Below are positions 1 to 5,690 of a DNA stretch of 5,954 nucleotides, in pieces. Source of the DNA: Acidobacteriota bacterium (GTDB lineage Bacteria > Acidobacteriota > Vicinamibacteria > Vicinamibacterales > 2-12-FULL-66-21); contig JABFWM010000025.1 in assembly GCA_013362195.1 (NCBI GenBank), forward strand, positions 1-5,954. Reading direction: 5' to 3'. A model generated the notes under the pieces. It made no database searches, had not been told where the DNA came from, and worked only from the letters and a program-made list of their open reading frames with translations. A program made the position numbers and the translations under genes. Position 1 is the first letter of the stretch. The number at the start of each line of letters is the position of its first letter.

Positions 1-1
1 G

Positions 2-1096
2 ACGCTGACGGCCGCGTCAACGATGGACGCGTCGACCGTGACGGTGAGCGCGCTGTCGTCGAACTTCGGTCCGGCGCTGGCGCTCGCCGCCGACGTGGCG
101 CTGCACCCGTCGTTCCCGGCGGAAGAACTGGAACGCGAGCGAAAGAGCCGCCTCGCCGCCATTGCCGACCAGCGCGCCAATCCCGCGGTCGTGGCGGCGA
201 ACGTCTCCAACGCGGCACTGTTCGGGCCGCGCCATCCCTACGGCTACTCCGAGCTGGGCACCGAGGCGTCGGTGAAGCAGGTAAGCCGCGACGAGCTGTC
301 GGCATTCTGGAAGAAGAACTACCTGCCGAACAACGCCGCCCTGGTCGTCGCGGGCAATATCACCGCCGACGAACTGAAGTCGCTGGCCGAGAACGCCTTC
401 GGCGGGTGGGCGCGGGGCACCCTGCCGCGCGCGCCGGCGGCGACGCCGTCGAGCACCGCCGCGAAGCTGGTGATCGTCGACACCGGCGGCGCGCAGCAAT
501 CGCAGATGCGCGCCGTCGCGATCGGCGCTGCGCGTTCGACGCCGGACTTCCCGCGCATGGAGGTGCTCAACGAGGTCGTCGGCGGGCTGTTCTCCAGCCG
601 CATCAACCTGAACCTCCGCGAGGAGCACGGCTATACCTACGGCGCGTTCTCGCGATTCGTCTACCGCCGTCAGCCCGGCTACTTCGTCGTCGGCAGCGGC
701 ATCCGCACCGACGTCACCGCTCCCGCGATCGCGGAGGTGATGAAGGAATTGAAGCGCATCACGACGGATTCGATCACGGAAGAAGAACTGGCGCTCGGCC
801 GCGATTCCATCGTGCGGTCGCTGCCGGCGGACTTCGAGACGAGCGGCAGCACCGCGGGCGCACTCTCGAACATCTATATCTACGATCTGGGGCCGCAGTA
901 CTACTCGGATCTGCCGCGGCGGATCTCGCTGGTGAATACCGAGTCGGTGCTGGGCGCCGCGCGCAAGTACATGGCGCCGGGACGCGTGATCATGGTGGTG
1001 GTCGGCGACCGCAAGCGGATCGAGCCGGAACTGCGCAAACTGAACCTCGGTCCGATCGAGATCCGGGACGCGAACGGGAAGGTGCTGAAAGAGTAG
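2..1096 (+). CDS. M16 family peptidase, C-terminal part (5' end outside window), probably a non-catalytic module
   Basis: The reading frame is open from the left edge and ends at TAG 1094-1096, giving 364 visible residues. The first ~90 resemble the end of an M16 N-terminal domain (ALAADVALHPSF, then ELERER, then GPRHPYGY). The next part resembles the M16 C-terminal domain (FWKKNYLPNNAALVVAGNIT, then INLNLREEHGYTYGAFSR). In active M16 enzymes a Glu six residues after the ERER stretch is the third zinc ligand; here that position is Ala (codon 158-160, in RLAAIADQ). The HxxEH motif would lie upstream and cannot be seen. The Arg-Tyr pair of C-terminal M16 domains is present (LREEHGYTYG). I infer the second, inactive half of a tandem M16 protein, or the non-catalytic subunit of a two-gene pair. 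Such proteins are usually periplasmic in Gram-negatives, but no signal peptide region is in view. Family call is firm; the inactive-module call is inference. Confidence 0.9.
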   Translation, partial: TLTAASTMDASTVTVSALSSNFGPALALAADVALHPSFPAEELERERKSRLAAIADQRANPAVVAANVSNAALFGPRHPYGYSELGTEASVKQVSRDELSAFWKKNYLPNNAALVVAGNITADELKSLAENAFGGWARGTLPRAPAATPSSTAAKLVIVDTGGAQQSQMRAVAIGAARSTPDFPRMEVLNEVVGGLFSSRINLNLREEHGYTYGAFSRFVYRRQPGYFVVGSGIRTDVTAPAIAEVMKELKRITTDSITEEELALGRDSIVRSLPADFETSGSTAGALSNIYIYDLGPQYYSDLPRRISLVNTESVLGAARKYMAPGRVIMVVVGDRKRIEPELRKLNLGPIEIRDANGKVLKE

Positions 1097-1109
1097 GCGT
1101 CAGGACGCC
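1096..1109. other. Small inverted repeat across two convergent stop codons
   Basis: GGCGTC at 1096-1101 and GACGCC at 1104-1109 are perfect inverted arms. They realistically form a 5-bp stem with a CAGG loop. The element touches the M16 stop (TAG, 1094-1096) and contains the acetoacetyl-CoA synthetase stop (TGA on the minus strand, 1100-1102). Neither side has a T tract, so it is not a convincing intrinsic terminator. It is the only hairpin seen between these convergent genes and may be chance in G+C-rich DNA. Confidence 0.25.
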
Positions 1110-3058
1110 AGCTCGGGACGATCGCGGAATTGCTCCAGCGCGTCCGGGTTGGCGAGCGCCTCGCGGTTCTTCACCGGACGGCCGTGCACCACGTCGCGCA
1201 CCGCCAGTTCGACGATTTTGCCGCTCCTGGTCCGCGGAATGTCGCTGACCTGGACGATGCGCGCGGGCACGTGGCGCGGCGTGGTGTGCGCGCGAACGTG
1301 CCGGCGAATGCGGTCACGGAGCGCGTCGTCCAGCGACATGCCGTCACGCAGCCGCACGAACAACACGATCCGCTCGTCGCTCTTCCATTGCTGCCCGATG
1401 ACGAGGCTTTCGAGCACGTCGGGCAGCTGCTCCACCTGCCGGTAAATTTCCGCGGTGCCGATGCGGACGCCGCCGGGATTCAACACGGCGTCGGAGCGGC
1501 CGTAGACGATCACGCCGTCGTGCCCGGTGAGCTCCACGTAGTCGCCGTGCGTCCAGACGCCGGGAAAGCCCTCGAAGTACGCGGCGTGATATTTCCGCCC
1601 GTCCGGATCGTTCCAGAAGCCGATCGGCATCGACGGAAACGGCATCGCGCAGACCAGCTCGCCTTTCTGCCCGCGCACCGGCCGGCCTTCCTCGTCGAAG
1701 ACGAGCACCTTCATGCCGAGGCCGCGCGCCTGGATCTCGCCCCGCCAGACCGCGCCGATCGGATTGCCGAGCACGAAGCAGCTGATGATGTCGGTGCCGC
1801 CGGAAATCGACGCGAGGTGGAGGTCCGGCTTGACGTGCTGGTAGACGAAATCGAAGCTCTCGGGCGCGAGCGGCGATCCCGTCGACGTCATCGTCCGCAG
1901 CGTGTCGAGCCGATGCGTGTCCCGGGGCCGCAGTCCGGCCTTGGCGAGCGCATCGATGTACTTCGCGGAGGTGCCGAAGAGCGTCATGCCCGTTTCGTCC
2001 GCGAAGTCGAACAGCACGTGTCCGCCGGGATAAAACGGCGATCCGTCGAACAGCAGCAGGGTCGCTTCCGAGGCGAGCGCCGATACGAGCCAGTTCCACA
2101 TCATCCAGCCGCACGTCGTGAAGTAGAAGACGCGGTCGCCCGGGTGGATGTCGCAGTGCAGCTGGTGCTCCTTCATGTGCTGAATGAGCGTGCCGCCCGC
2201 GCCATGGACGATGCACTTGGGGACGCCGGTCGTGCCGGACGAGTAGAGGATGTAGAGCGGATGGTCGAACGGGAGCTGCTCGAAGCGGAGCGGCGTGCCC
2301 CGGTGTGGCGCGACGAAATCGTGCCACGACAGGTGCGGCAGATCGTCGCGGCCGCAGTCGGCATACGTGAAGACGACCGTGCGCTCGACGGACGGCAGCT
2401 TCGCGACCACCTCGCGGAGTTTCGCGATGCAGTCGAATCGCTTGCCGCCGTAGAAGTAGCCATCCGCCGCGACGAGCACCCGCGGCTCGATCTGCCCGAA
2501 GCGGTCGAGCACACCTTCGGCGCCGAAGTCGGGCGAGCACGACGACCAGACGGCGCCGGCCGCGGCGGCGCCGAGCGCGGCGACGATCGCTTCGGGAGTG
2601 TTCGGCACGAATCCCGCCACGCGATCGCCGGGCTGAATGCCCATCGCGCGCAACGCGGCGGCAAACGCCGCCACCTCCGATCGCAGCACGTCCCACGAGA
2701 CGGTGCGCGTCGCGCCCGTTTCCGACTTGAAGATGATCGCGGGCGACGTGCCCGAGCCGCGGAACAGGAGGTTCTCGGCGAAGTTCAGGCGGACGTTCGG
2801 AAAGAACCGCGCGCCCGGCATGCGATCGAGGCCGACGGCGACCGGCCCGCCCTTCAGCGAGGCGCGAATCCCGGCGAACTCCCACATCGCCTGCCAGAAC
2901 TCGTCGGGCCTGGCGATCGACCAGTCGTATACCCGCCGGTACTCGATGGGCGCGCCGGCGCCATAGCTCCACCGCGGCCCGTCGATCTGCCGCGCGAAGC
3001 GAACGAGATTGCTGTTGAAGATCCGTTCGGACGATGGCGTCCAGAGGGGGTCGGACAT
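1100..3058 (-). CDS. aacS: Acetoacetyl-CoA synthetase (acetoacetate--CoA ligase)
   Basis: This is a complete 652-residue enzyme of the ANL adenylating superfamily, which joins acetoacetate to CoA with ATP (AMP + PPi formed) in the cytoplasm. The N-terminal DPLWTPSSERI and the YDWSIARPDEFWQAMWEF stretch (44-61) are typical of the AacS/Acs branch. The phosphate-binding loop YILYSSGTTGVPK is at 269-281, GWMMWNW at 317-323, SISGGTDI near 417-424, WTHGDYVEL at 502-510 and YGRSDAVLNPGGVRIG at 519-534. The A10 motif PRTRSGK (608-614) carries the expected catalytic Lys614. The ending VKNREALANPDALEQF is characteristic of AacS and separates it from acetyl-CoA synthetase. The ATG at 3058 has GGAG four bases upstream. 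It lies 100 bp downstream of tyrA on the same strand, so it could be cotranscribed, but function and a nearby TATAAT suggest a separate unit. A role in ketone-body, polyhydroxybutyrate or lipid metabolism is inferred. Confidence 0.96.
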   Translation of the reverse strand: MSDPLWTPSSERIFNSNLVRFARQIDGPRWSYGAGAPIEYRRVYDWSIARPDEFWQAMWEFAGIRASLKGGPVAVGLDRMPGARFFPNVRLNFAENLLFRGSGTSPAIIFKSETGATRTVSWDVLRSEVAAFAAALRAMGIQPGDRVAGFVPNTPEAIVAALGAAAAGAVWSSCSPDFGAEGVLDRFGQIEPRVLVAADGYFYGGKRFDCIAKLREVVAKLPSVERTVVFTYADCGRDDLPHLSWHDFVAPHRGTPLRFEQLPFDHPLYILYSSGTTGVPKCIVHGAGGTLIQHMKEHQLHCDIHPGDRVFYFTTCGWMMWNWLVSALASEATLLLFDGSPFYPGGHVLFDFADETGMTLFGTSAKYIDALAKAGLRPRDTHRLDTLRTMTSTGSPLAPESFDFVYQHVKPDLHLASISGGTDIISCFVLGNPIGAVWRGEIQARGLGMKVLVFDEEGRPVRGQKGELVCAMPFPSMPIGFWNDPDGRKYHAAYFEGFPGVWTHGDYVELTGHDGVIVYGRSDAVLNPGGVRIGTAEIYRQVEQLPDVLESLVIGQQWKSDERIVLFVRLRDGMSLDDALRDRIRRHVRAHTTPRHVPARIVQVSDIPRTRSGKIVELAVRDVVHGRPVKNREALANPDALEQFRDRPELAS

Positions 3059-3158
3059 CCCGCTCCGATTATAAGTTCCCCTCCCCCGTCACCCGCGGCG
3101 CCGGCGGCTGCGGCGGTCCGGCCGCGAGACAGCCGCGCGTCGCGGTCGGGCCCTCACG
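3059..3158 (-). promoter_or_regulatory. tyrA-aacS gap with a TATAAT box next to the aacS ribosome-binding site
   Basis: Read on the minus strand, the 100-bp gap is G+C-rich and ends in TATAAT (3068-3073), then CGGAGCGGG and the aacS ATG. The exact -10 consensus stands out in this composition. A TGAC core (GTGACG, 3087-3092) resembles a -35 box but the spacer is only 13 bp, and nothing fits at 16-18 bp. If TATAAT is a real -10, transcription would start near 3061, inside or after the GGAG (3063-3066), giving a nearly leaderless mRNA. The rest of the gap holds short G+C palindromic stretches, no T tract and no ORF. Promoter call is tentative. Confidence 0.35.
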
Positions 3159-4019
3159 CTACTCGCCCCGCGCGCGCACGAGCGCCTCCCGCCACCGCGC
3201 CGCGCTCGTGAACACCGAGTCGAGCGCGTCGTCGTCGCCGAGCGCGTCGCGCATCGCCGTCATCGTGCGGATCATCACGCCGAGCGCCTCGCGCAGCACG
3301 TCTTCGTTCGACGCGGCGATGTCGCGCCAGATTTCGGCGGGACTCCCGGCCAGGCGGGTCGCGTCCATCAGCCCGGGCCCGGCCAGCTCGAGGCCGGCGT
3401 CGCCGGCCAGGGTGCCGACGACGTGCATGAGCGCGCTGGCGGTCAACTGCGGCAGATGGCTGATCGCGCCGACCAGGCGATCGTGCAGATCCGCGGTCAT
3501 GATGTGCGGGACGGCGCCGAGGCCGGTGACGAACGCGTCGAGCCGATCGACGGTCGCCGCGGGCCTGGCGTCAGGCGTGAGGATCCACGGACGGCCGTCG
3601 AACAGGTCGGGGCGCGCCGCGCCAAATCCGCCCGCCGCCGCTCCAGACATCGGATGTCCGCCCACGAAGGTGAGCGACGGAATCGCGTTGGCGGCCGCGA
3701 CCACCGCGCGCTTCGTGCTGCCGACGTCCGTGACGATTGCGCCGGGCTCGAGATAGCCGGGCAGCTGACCGAGCAGCGCGATGTTCTCCATCACGGGCGC
3801 GGCAAGCACCACGAGGTCGGCGTCGCGCGCGACGTCGAGCGTGTCGCCGCCCACGTCGGCCGCGCCCGCGCGCATCACGCTGTCGAGGACCGGCGCGCGA
3901 TCGATGGCGATCACGCGCACCGAGCGCCAGTGTCGTCTGATGGCCAGCGCGATCGATCCGCCGATCAGTCCGACGCCGGCGATCGCGACGCGTCGAAACG
4001 GGGCTGGCTCAATCGACAA
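3159..4019 (-). CDS. tyrA: Prephenate dehydrogenase (TyrA), no ACT domain
   Basis: This 286-residue enzyme oxidatively decarboxylates prephenate to 4-hydroxyphenylpyruvate, the tyrosine branch step, in the cytoplasm. The Rossmann motif GVGLIGGS is at 15-22. Asp40 at the end of the second strand (VIAID) suggests NAD+ rather than NADP+. Family motifs follow: DVGSTKRA (98-105), GGHPMSG (120-126), ISHLPQ (186-191) and DATRLAGSPAEIW (219-231); their His and Arg residues match the conserved active-site positions of A. aeolicus-type enzymes. The protein stops after the helical dimerisation domain, so there is no C-terminal ACT sensor. Use of arogenate is not excluded. The start is TTG at 4017-4019, eight residues before the Rossmann strand. 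It is the only start between the in-frame TGA (4026-4028) and the fold, and its ribosome-binding site is weak. The frame continues upstream of that TGA as a short ORF with a strong ribosome-binding site, so initiation here is unusual. Confidence 0.93.
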   Translation of the reverse strand: MSIEPAPFRRVAIAGVGLIGGSIALAIRRHWRSVRVIAIDRAPVLDSVMRAGAADVGGDTLDVARDADLVVLAAPVMENIALLGQLPGYLEPGAIVTDVGSTKRAVVAAANAIPSLTFVGGHPMSGAAAGGFGAARPDLFDGRPWILTPDARPAATVDRLDAFVTGLGAVPHIMTADLHDRLVGAISHLPQLTASALMHVVGTLAGDAGLELAGPGLMDATRLAGSPAEIWRDIAASNEDVLREALGVMIRTMTAMRDALGDDDALDSVFTSAARWREALVRARGE

Positions 4020-4025
4020 GGCCGC

Positions 4026-4094
4026 TCAATCCGCGTCCATCGGCCACTGCATCCGTACCCGTCCGGGCGCGTCCACGTGTATCGGTCCGGTCAC
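4026..4094 (-). CDS. Possible 22-codon coupling ORF, in frame with tyrA
   Basis: A GTG at 4092-4094 overlaps the DAHP synthase stop as GTGA and sits six bases after a full GGAGG ribosome-binding site. It opens 22 codons (VTGPIHVDAPGRVRMQWPMD, then AD) ending in TGA 4026-4028. The frame is the same as tyrA, and after the TGA come GCG GCC and then the tyrA TTG. Either ribosomes translate this peptide and restart six bases later, or this is the real N-terminus of TyrA cut by a nonsense change or sequencing error. The peptide has one Trp and no Phe or Tyr, so it does not look like an attenuator leader. I recognise no homologue. The layout is directly visible; translation is inferred. Confidence 0.4.
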   Translation of the reverse strand: MTGPIHVDAPGRVRMQWPMDAD

Positions 4095-5146
4095 CGCGAT
4101 CCTCCCCAGCCGCGCTTGGTGACCGGTTCGAGGCAGATGCTGCGCCCGATGGCGGGCGCGATGATCCGGAGTTCCGCCATGAGGCGATCGAACTGCGACG
4201 GGAACAGCGACTGCGCGCCGTCGCTGAGCGCGTGATCGGGATCGGCGTGCACTTCGATGAGCAGGCCGTCGCATCCCGCCGCGACGGCGGCGCGCGCCAT
4301 CGGCGCCACCTTGTCGCGCTTGCCCGTGCCGTGACTCGGGTCGGCCAGCACCGGCAGGTGACTCAGCTTCTGGACGACAGGAATCGCGGAGATGTCGAAG
4401 GTGTTGCGGGTGTAGCTCTCGAAGGTGCGGATGCCGCGCTCGCACAGCATCACGTTCATGTTGCCGCCGGCGAGGATGTACTCGGCCGAGAGCAGCCACT
4501 CTTCGATGGTCGCCGAGATGCCGCGCTTCAACAGGATCGGCTTCTTCGACCGTCCGAGCTCGCGCAGCAGGTGGAAGTTCTGCATGTTGCGCGCGCCGAC
4601 CTGCAGGATGTCGGCGTAGCGGTCCATCATCTCGAGCTGGCTGATGTCCATGATCTCCGACACCAGCTTCAGGGTGTGGCGATCCGCCGCGGCCCGCAGC
4701 ATCCGCAGCCCTTCCTCCCCGAGCCCCTGGAAGCTGTAGGGGCTGCTCCGCGGTTTGAAGGCGCCGCCGCGCAGCACCTTGGCGCCCGCGCGCTTCACGG
4801 CCGCCGCGGCGGCCTCCACCTGATTCTCGTTCTCCGCGGAGCACGGGCCGGCCATGACGATCACCTCGTCGCCGCCGATGCGGAGATCGCCGATCGTGAT
4901 GACGGTGTTGTCCGGCTTGAAGGTGCGGCTCGCGAGCTTGTAGGGCTCGGTGATGCGCATCACTTCCTGCACGCCATCGAGGACCTCGATGAGCGCGGTG
5001 TCGTAATTGCGCGACGACCCGACGGCGCCGAGCACCGTGCGGAGCGCGCCCGTCGACCGGTGCACGTCGAACCCCATTTCCACGAGCTTGGCGATCACCT
5101 TCTGCACCTGCTCGTCGCTCGCCCGTTCCTGCATCACTACAACCAT
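4091..5146 (-). CDS. aroF: 3-deoxy-7-phosphoheptulonate (DAHP) synthase, type I-beta with N-terminal regulatory domain
   Basis: This 351-residue enzyme condenses phosphoenolpyruvate and erythrose 4-phosphate to DAHP, the first shikimate pathway step. Residues 1-~70 form a ferredoxin-like domain (MVVVMQERASDEQVQKVIAK to VMRITEPYKLASR) as in Thermotoga maritima, where it mediates Tyr/Phe feedback inhibition. The barrel follows: GPCSAE (100-105), LRGGAFKPRSSPYSFQGLGE (125-144), QVGARNMQNF (182-191), KRGISATIEEW (208-218), LADPSHGTG (267-275) and IEVHADPDHALSDGAQ (297-312). Cys102, His272, Glu298 and Asp309 fall at the same numbers as the T. maritima metal ligands as I recall them, showing an almost gap-free match. 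The C-terminus is about 13 residues longer. The ATG at 5144-5146 has AGGGG seven bases upstream and fits the family start (MIVVL in T. maritima). It lies between a REP cluster and tyrA, downstream of chorismate mutase. Confidence 0.97.
   Translation of the reverse strand: MVVVMQERASDEQVQKVIAKLVEMGFDVHRSTGALRTVLGAVGSSRNYDTALIEVLDGVQEVMRITEPYKLASRTFKPDNTVITIGDLRIGGDEVIVMAGPCSAENENQVEAAAAAVKRAGAKVLRGGAFKPRSSPYSFQGLGEEGLRMLRAAADRHTLKLVSEIMDISQLEMMDRYADILQVGARNMQNFHLLRELGRSKKPILLKRGISATIEEWLLSAEYILAGGNMNVMLCERGIRTFESYTRNTFDISAIPVVQKLSHLPVLADPSHGTGKRDKVAPMARAAVAAGCDGLLIEVHADPDHALSDGAQSLFPSQFDRLMAELRIIAPAIGRSICLEPVTKRGWGGSR
4099..4106 (-). promoter_or_regulatory. Strong Shine-Dalgarno site inside the 3' end of the DAHP synthase gene
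   Basis: On the minus strand this reads GGGGAGGA/GGAT within the last DAHP synthase codons (Trp-Gly-Gly-Ser-Arg-stop). GGAGG at 4101-4105 is six bases from the GTG at 4092-4094. It is the best ribosome-binding site in the aroF-tyrA junction and points to that GTG, not to the tyrA TTG 73 bases further on. Confidence 0.5.
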
Positions 5147-5175
5147 GACAATGCCCCTGCTTTTCTTGAGAACGC

Positions 5176-5187
5176 GCCTACACCTGA
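5176..5187 (-). repeat. Truncated REP-like copy upstream of aroF
   Basis: On the minus strand this reads TCAGGTGTAGGC. It matches TCAGATGTAGGC at 5211-5222 in 11 of 12 bases, with a period of 35 bp. It carries the GTAG foot of a REP-like unit, but the palindromic stem does not follow; the sequence runs instead into the aroF leader. It looks like a tandem unit that lost its hairpin. Confidence 0.45.
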
Positions 5188-5192
5188 CCGAC

Positions 5193-5216
5193 GCCGGGTC
5201 TGAAGACCCGGCCTAC
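5193..5216 (-). repeat. REP-like palindrome 1 (GTAG foot, minus orientation)
   Basis: On the minus strand GTAG (5213-5216) is followed by a perfect 8-bp stem: GCCGGGTC, loop TTCA, GACCCGGC (5193-5212). The 5' GTAG tetranucleotide is the hallmark of REP sequences handled by RAYT (IS200/IS605-like) tyrosine transposases. The stem sequence is unrelated to the other two copies, but foot, stem length and loop are the same. There is no T tract, so it is not an intrinsic terminator. Confidence 0.75.
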
Positions 5217-5227
5217 ATCTGAAACAG

Positions 5228-5253
5228 AGCTTCCACCTGAAGGTGGAAGCTAC
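5228..5253 (-). repeat. REP-like palindrome 2 (GTAG foot, minus orientation)
   Basis: On the minus strand GTAG (5250-5253) leads into stem CTTCCACC, loop TTCA, GGTGGAAG. The stem extends to 10 perfect bp (5228-5237 with 5242-5251) by pairing the AG of the foot. It has the same orientation as palindrome 1, with centres 37 bp apart. The stem differs from palindrome 3 by one compensated base pair (A/T against G/C). Confidence 0.78.
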
Positions 5254-5288
5254 GGGAGTACTCATCGTCGCGCCTTTACGACCGCCCT

Positions 5289-5313
5289 GTAGCTTCCGCC
5301 TTCAGGCGGAAGC
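5289..5313 (+). repeat. REP-like palindrome 3 (GTAG foot, plus orientation)
   Basis: GTAG (5289-5292) leads into stem CTTCCGCC, loop TTCA, GGCGGAAG; the stem reaches 9 bp (5292-5300 with 5305-5313). It is inverted relative to palindromes 1 and 2, so the cluster resembles a BIME, the mosaic of REPs in opposite orientations known from enterobacteria. A 36-bp spacer (5254-5288) separates it from palindrome 2; no feature is evident in the spacer. Confidence 0.78.
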
Positions 5314-5365
5314 CCCTTGCTTTAGGCGGAAGCCCCTTGAACGCGGAAGCCCTTTCACGCGGAAG
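5305..5365 (+). repeat. Degenerate tandem of REP right-half arms, running into the chorismate mutase 3' end
   Basis: The right arm of palindrome 3 recurs: GGCGGAAGCCCCTTG at 5305-5319 and again, identical, at 5325-5339. Shorter forms follow (ACGCGGAAG at 5341-5349 and 5357-5365). The GCGGAAG core lies at 5306, 5326, 5343 and 5359, with steps of 20, 17 and 16 bp. The second copy is preceded by TTTA, a one-base change of the TTCA loop, but has no left arm. The last copy lies inside the chorismate mutase coding region. Confidence 0.7.
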
Positions 5366-5690
5366 ATCCCTCTTTCGGCGGCAGCAGCTCCCCCGCCTCT
5401 TCCTGCTCCGCCCTGAAATCCTCGTCGGCGACGCGCTCGAGATGCCGCGCTTCGTCGATGATCCGCTCGAACAGCCGCCGGATCGCCTGCGGGCCGAGCG
5501 GTCCGGTGTTCAGCCGGTTCACGTTCGACAGCACTTCGGTCTCGCGGGCCGGTTGATAGATATCGACGCCCAGCTCGCGCTTGATGCGTCCAATCTCGAG
5601 CGCGCAGGCGGCGCGCGCGTTGAGCAGCCGCACCAGATGTTCGTCGAGCATGTCGATGCGGCGCCGCAGATCCTCGAGGTCTCCCCTCAC
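5355..5690 (-). CDS. Chorismate mutase, AroQ class, monofunctional
   Basis: This small all-helical enzyme turns chorismate into prephenate, the committed step to Phe and Tyr. I prefer the GTG at 5688-5690 (111 residues). It overlaps the trpA stop as GTGA and has AAAGGA five bases upstream, whereas the ATG at 5706-5708 (117 residues) has no ribosome-binding site. In GTG numbering, E. coli active-site residues map as Arg11 to Arg9 (LRRRIDMLDE), Arg28 to Arg26 (LLNAR), Lys39 to Lys37 (EIGRIK), and Arg51-Glu52 to Arg49-Glu50 (PARETEVL). E. coli Gln88 becomes Glu85 (IIDEARHLE), as in yeast chorismate mutase (Glu246). The last ~20 residues (EDFRAEQEEAGELLPPKEG, then SSA) are an acidic tail outside the fold. 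The final codons and TGA (5355-5357) fall in repeat sequence. Translational coupling to trpA is likely. The downstream gene is DAHP synthase after a 208-bp REP-bearing gap. Confidence 0.92.
   Translation of the reverse strand: MRGDLEDLRRRIDMLDEHLVRLLNARAACALEIGRIKRELGVDIYQPARETEVLSNVNRLNTGPLGPQAIRRLFERIIDEARHLERVADEDFRAEQEEAGELLPPKEGSSA

Noticed and set aside
406..1248. 280-codon plus-strand ORF overlapping the M16 gene in another frame
   Set aside because: Arg/Ala/Gly-rich frame-shifted shadow of the M16 coding sequence with no domain of its own.
1130..3211. 693-codon plus-strand ORF opposite aacS
   Set aside because: Antisense shadow of a clear acetoacetyl-CoA synthetase. The product is Arg/His/Val-rich with no recognisable domain, as expected from G+C-rich codons read backwards.
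4026..4844. Long minus-strand ORF overlapping the DAHP synthase gene in another frame
   Set aside because: Arg/Gly-rich shadow of aroF. Only its last 22 codons, after the aroF stop and behind a good ribosome-binding site, are worth considering, and they are listed separately.
4232..5203. 323-codon plus-strand ORF
   Set aside because: Antisense shadow of aroF that runs into the REP cluster; no domain and no ribosome-binding support.
5137..5265. 42-codon minus-strand ORF reading through REP palindromes 1 and 2 (ATG at 5263-5265, AAAGG seven bases upstream)
   Set aside because: The basic, Arg-rich product is simply the palindromes translated, and it ends out of frame inside aroF. The ribosome-binding site match is short enough to be chance.
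5193..5313. REP hairpins as intrinsic terminators
   Set aside because: None is followed by a T tract on either strand.
5305..5365. CRISPR-like short repeats
   Set aside because: Copies are 7-15 bp with steps of 16-20 bp and no spacers of proper length; they are REP arm fragments.
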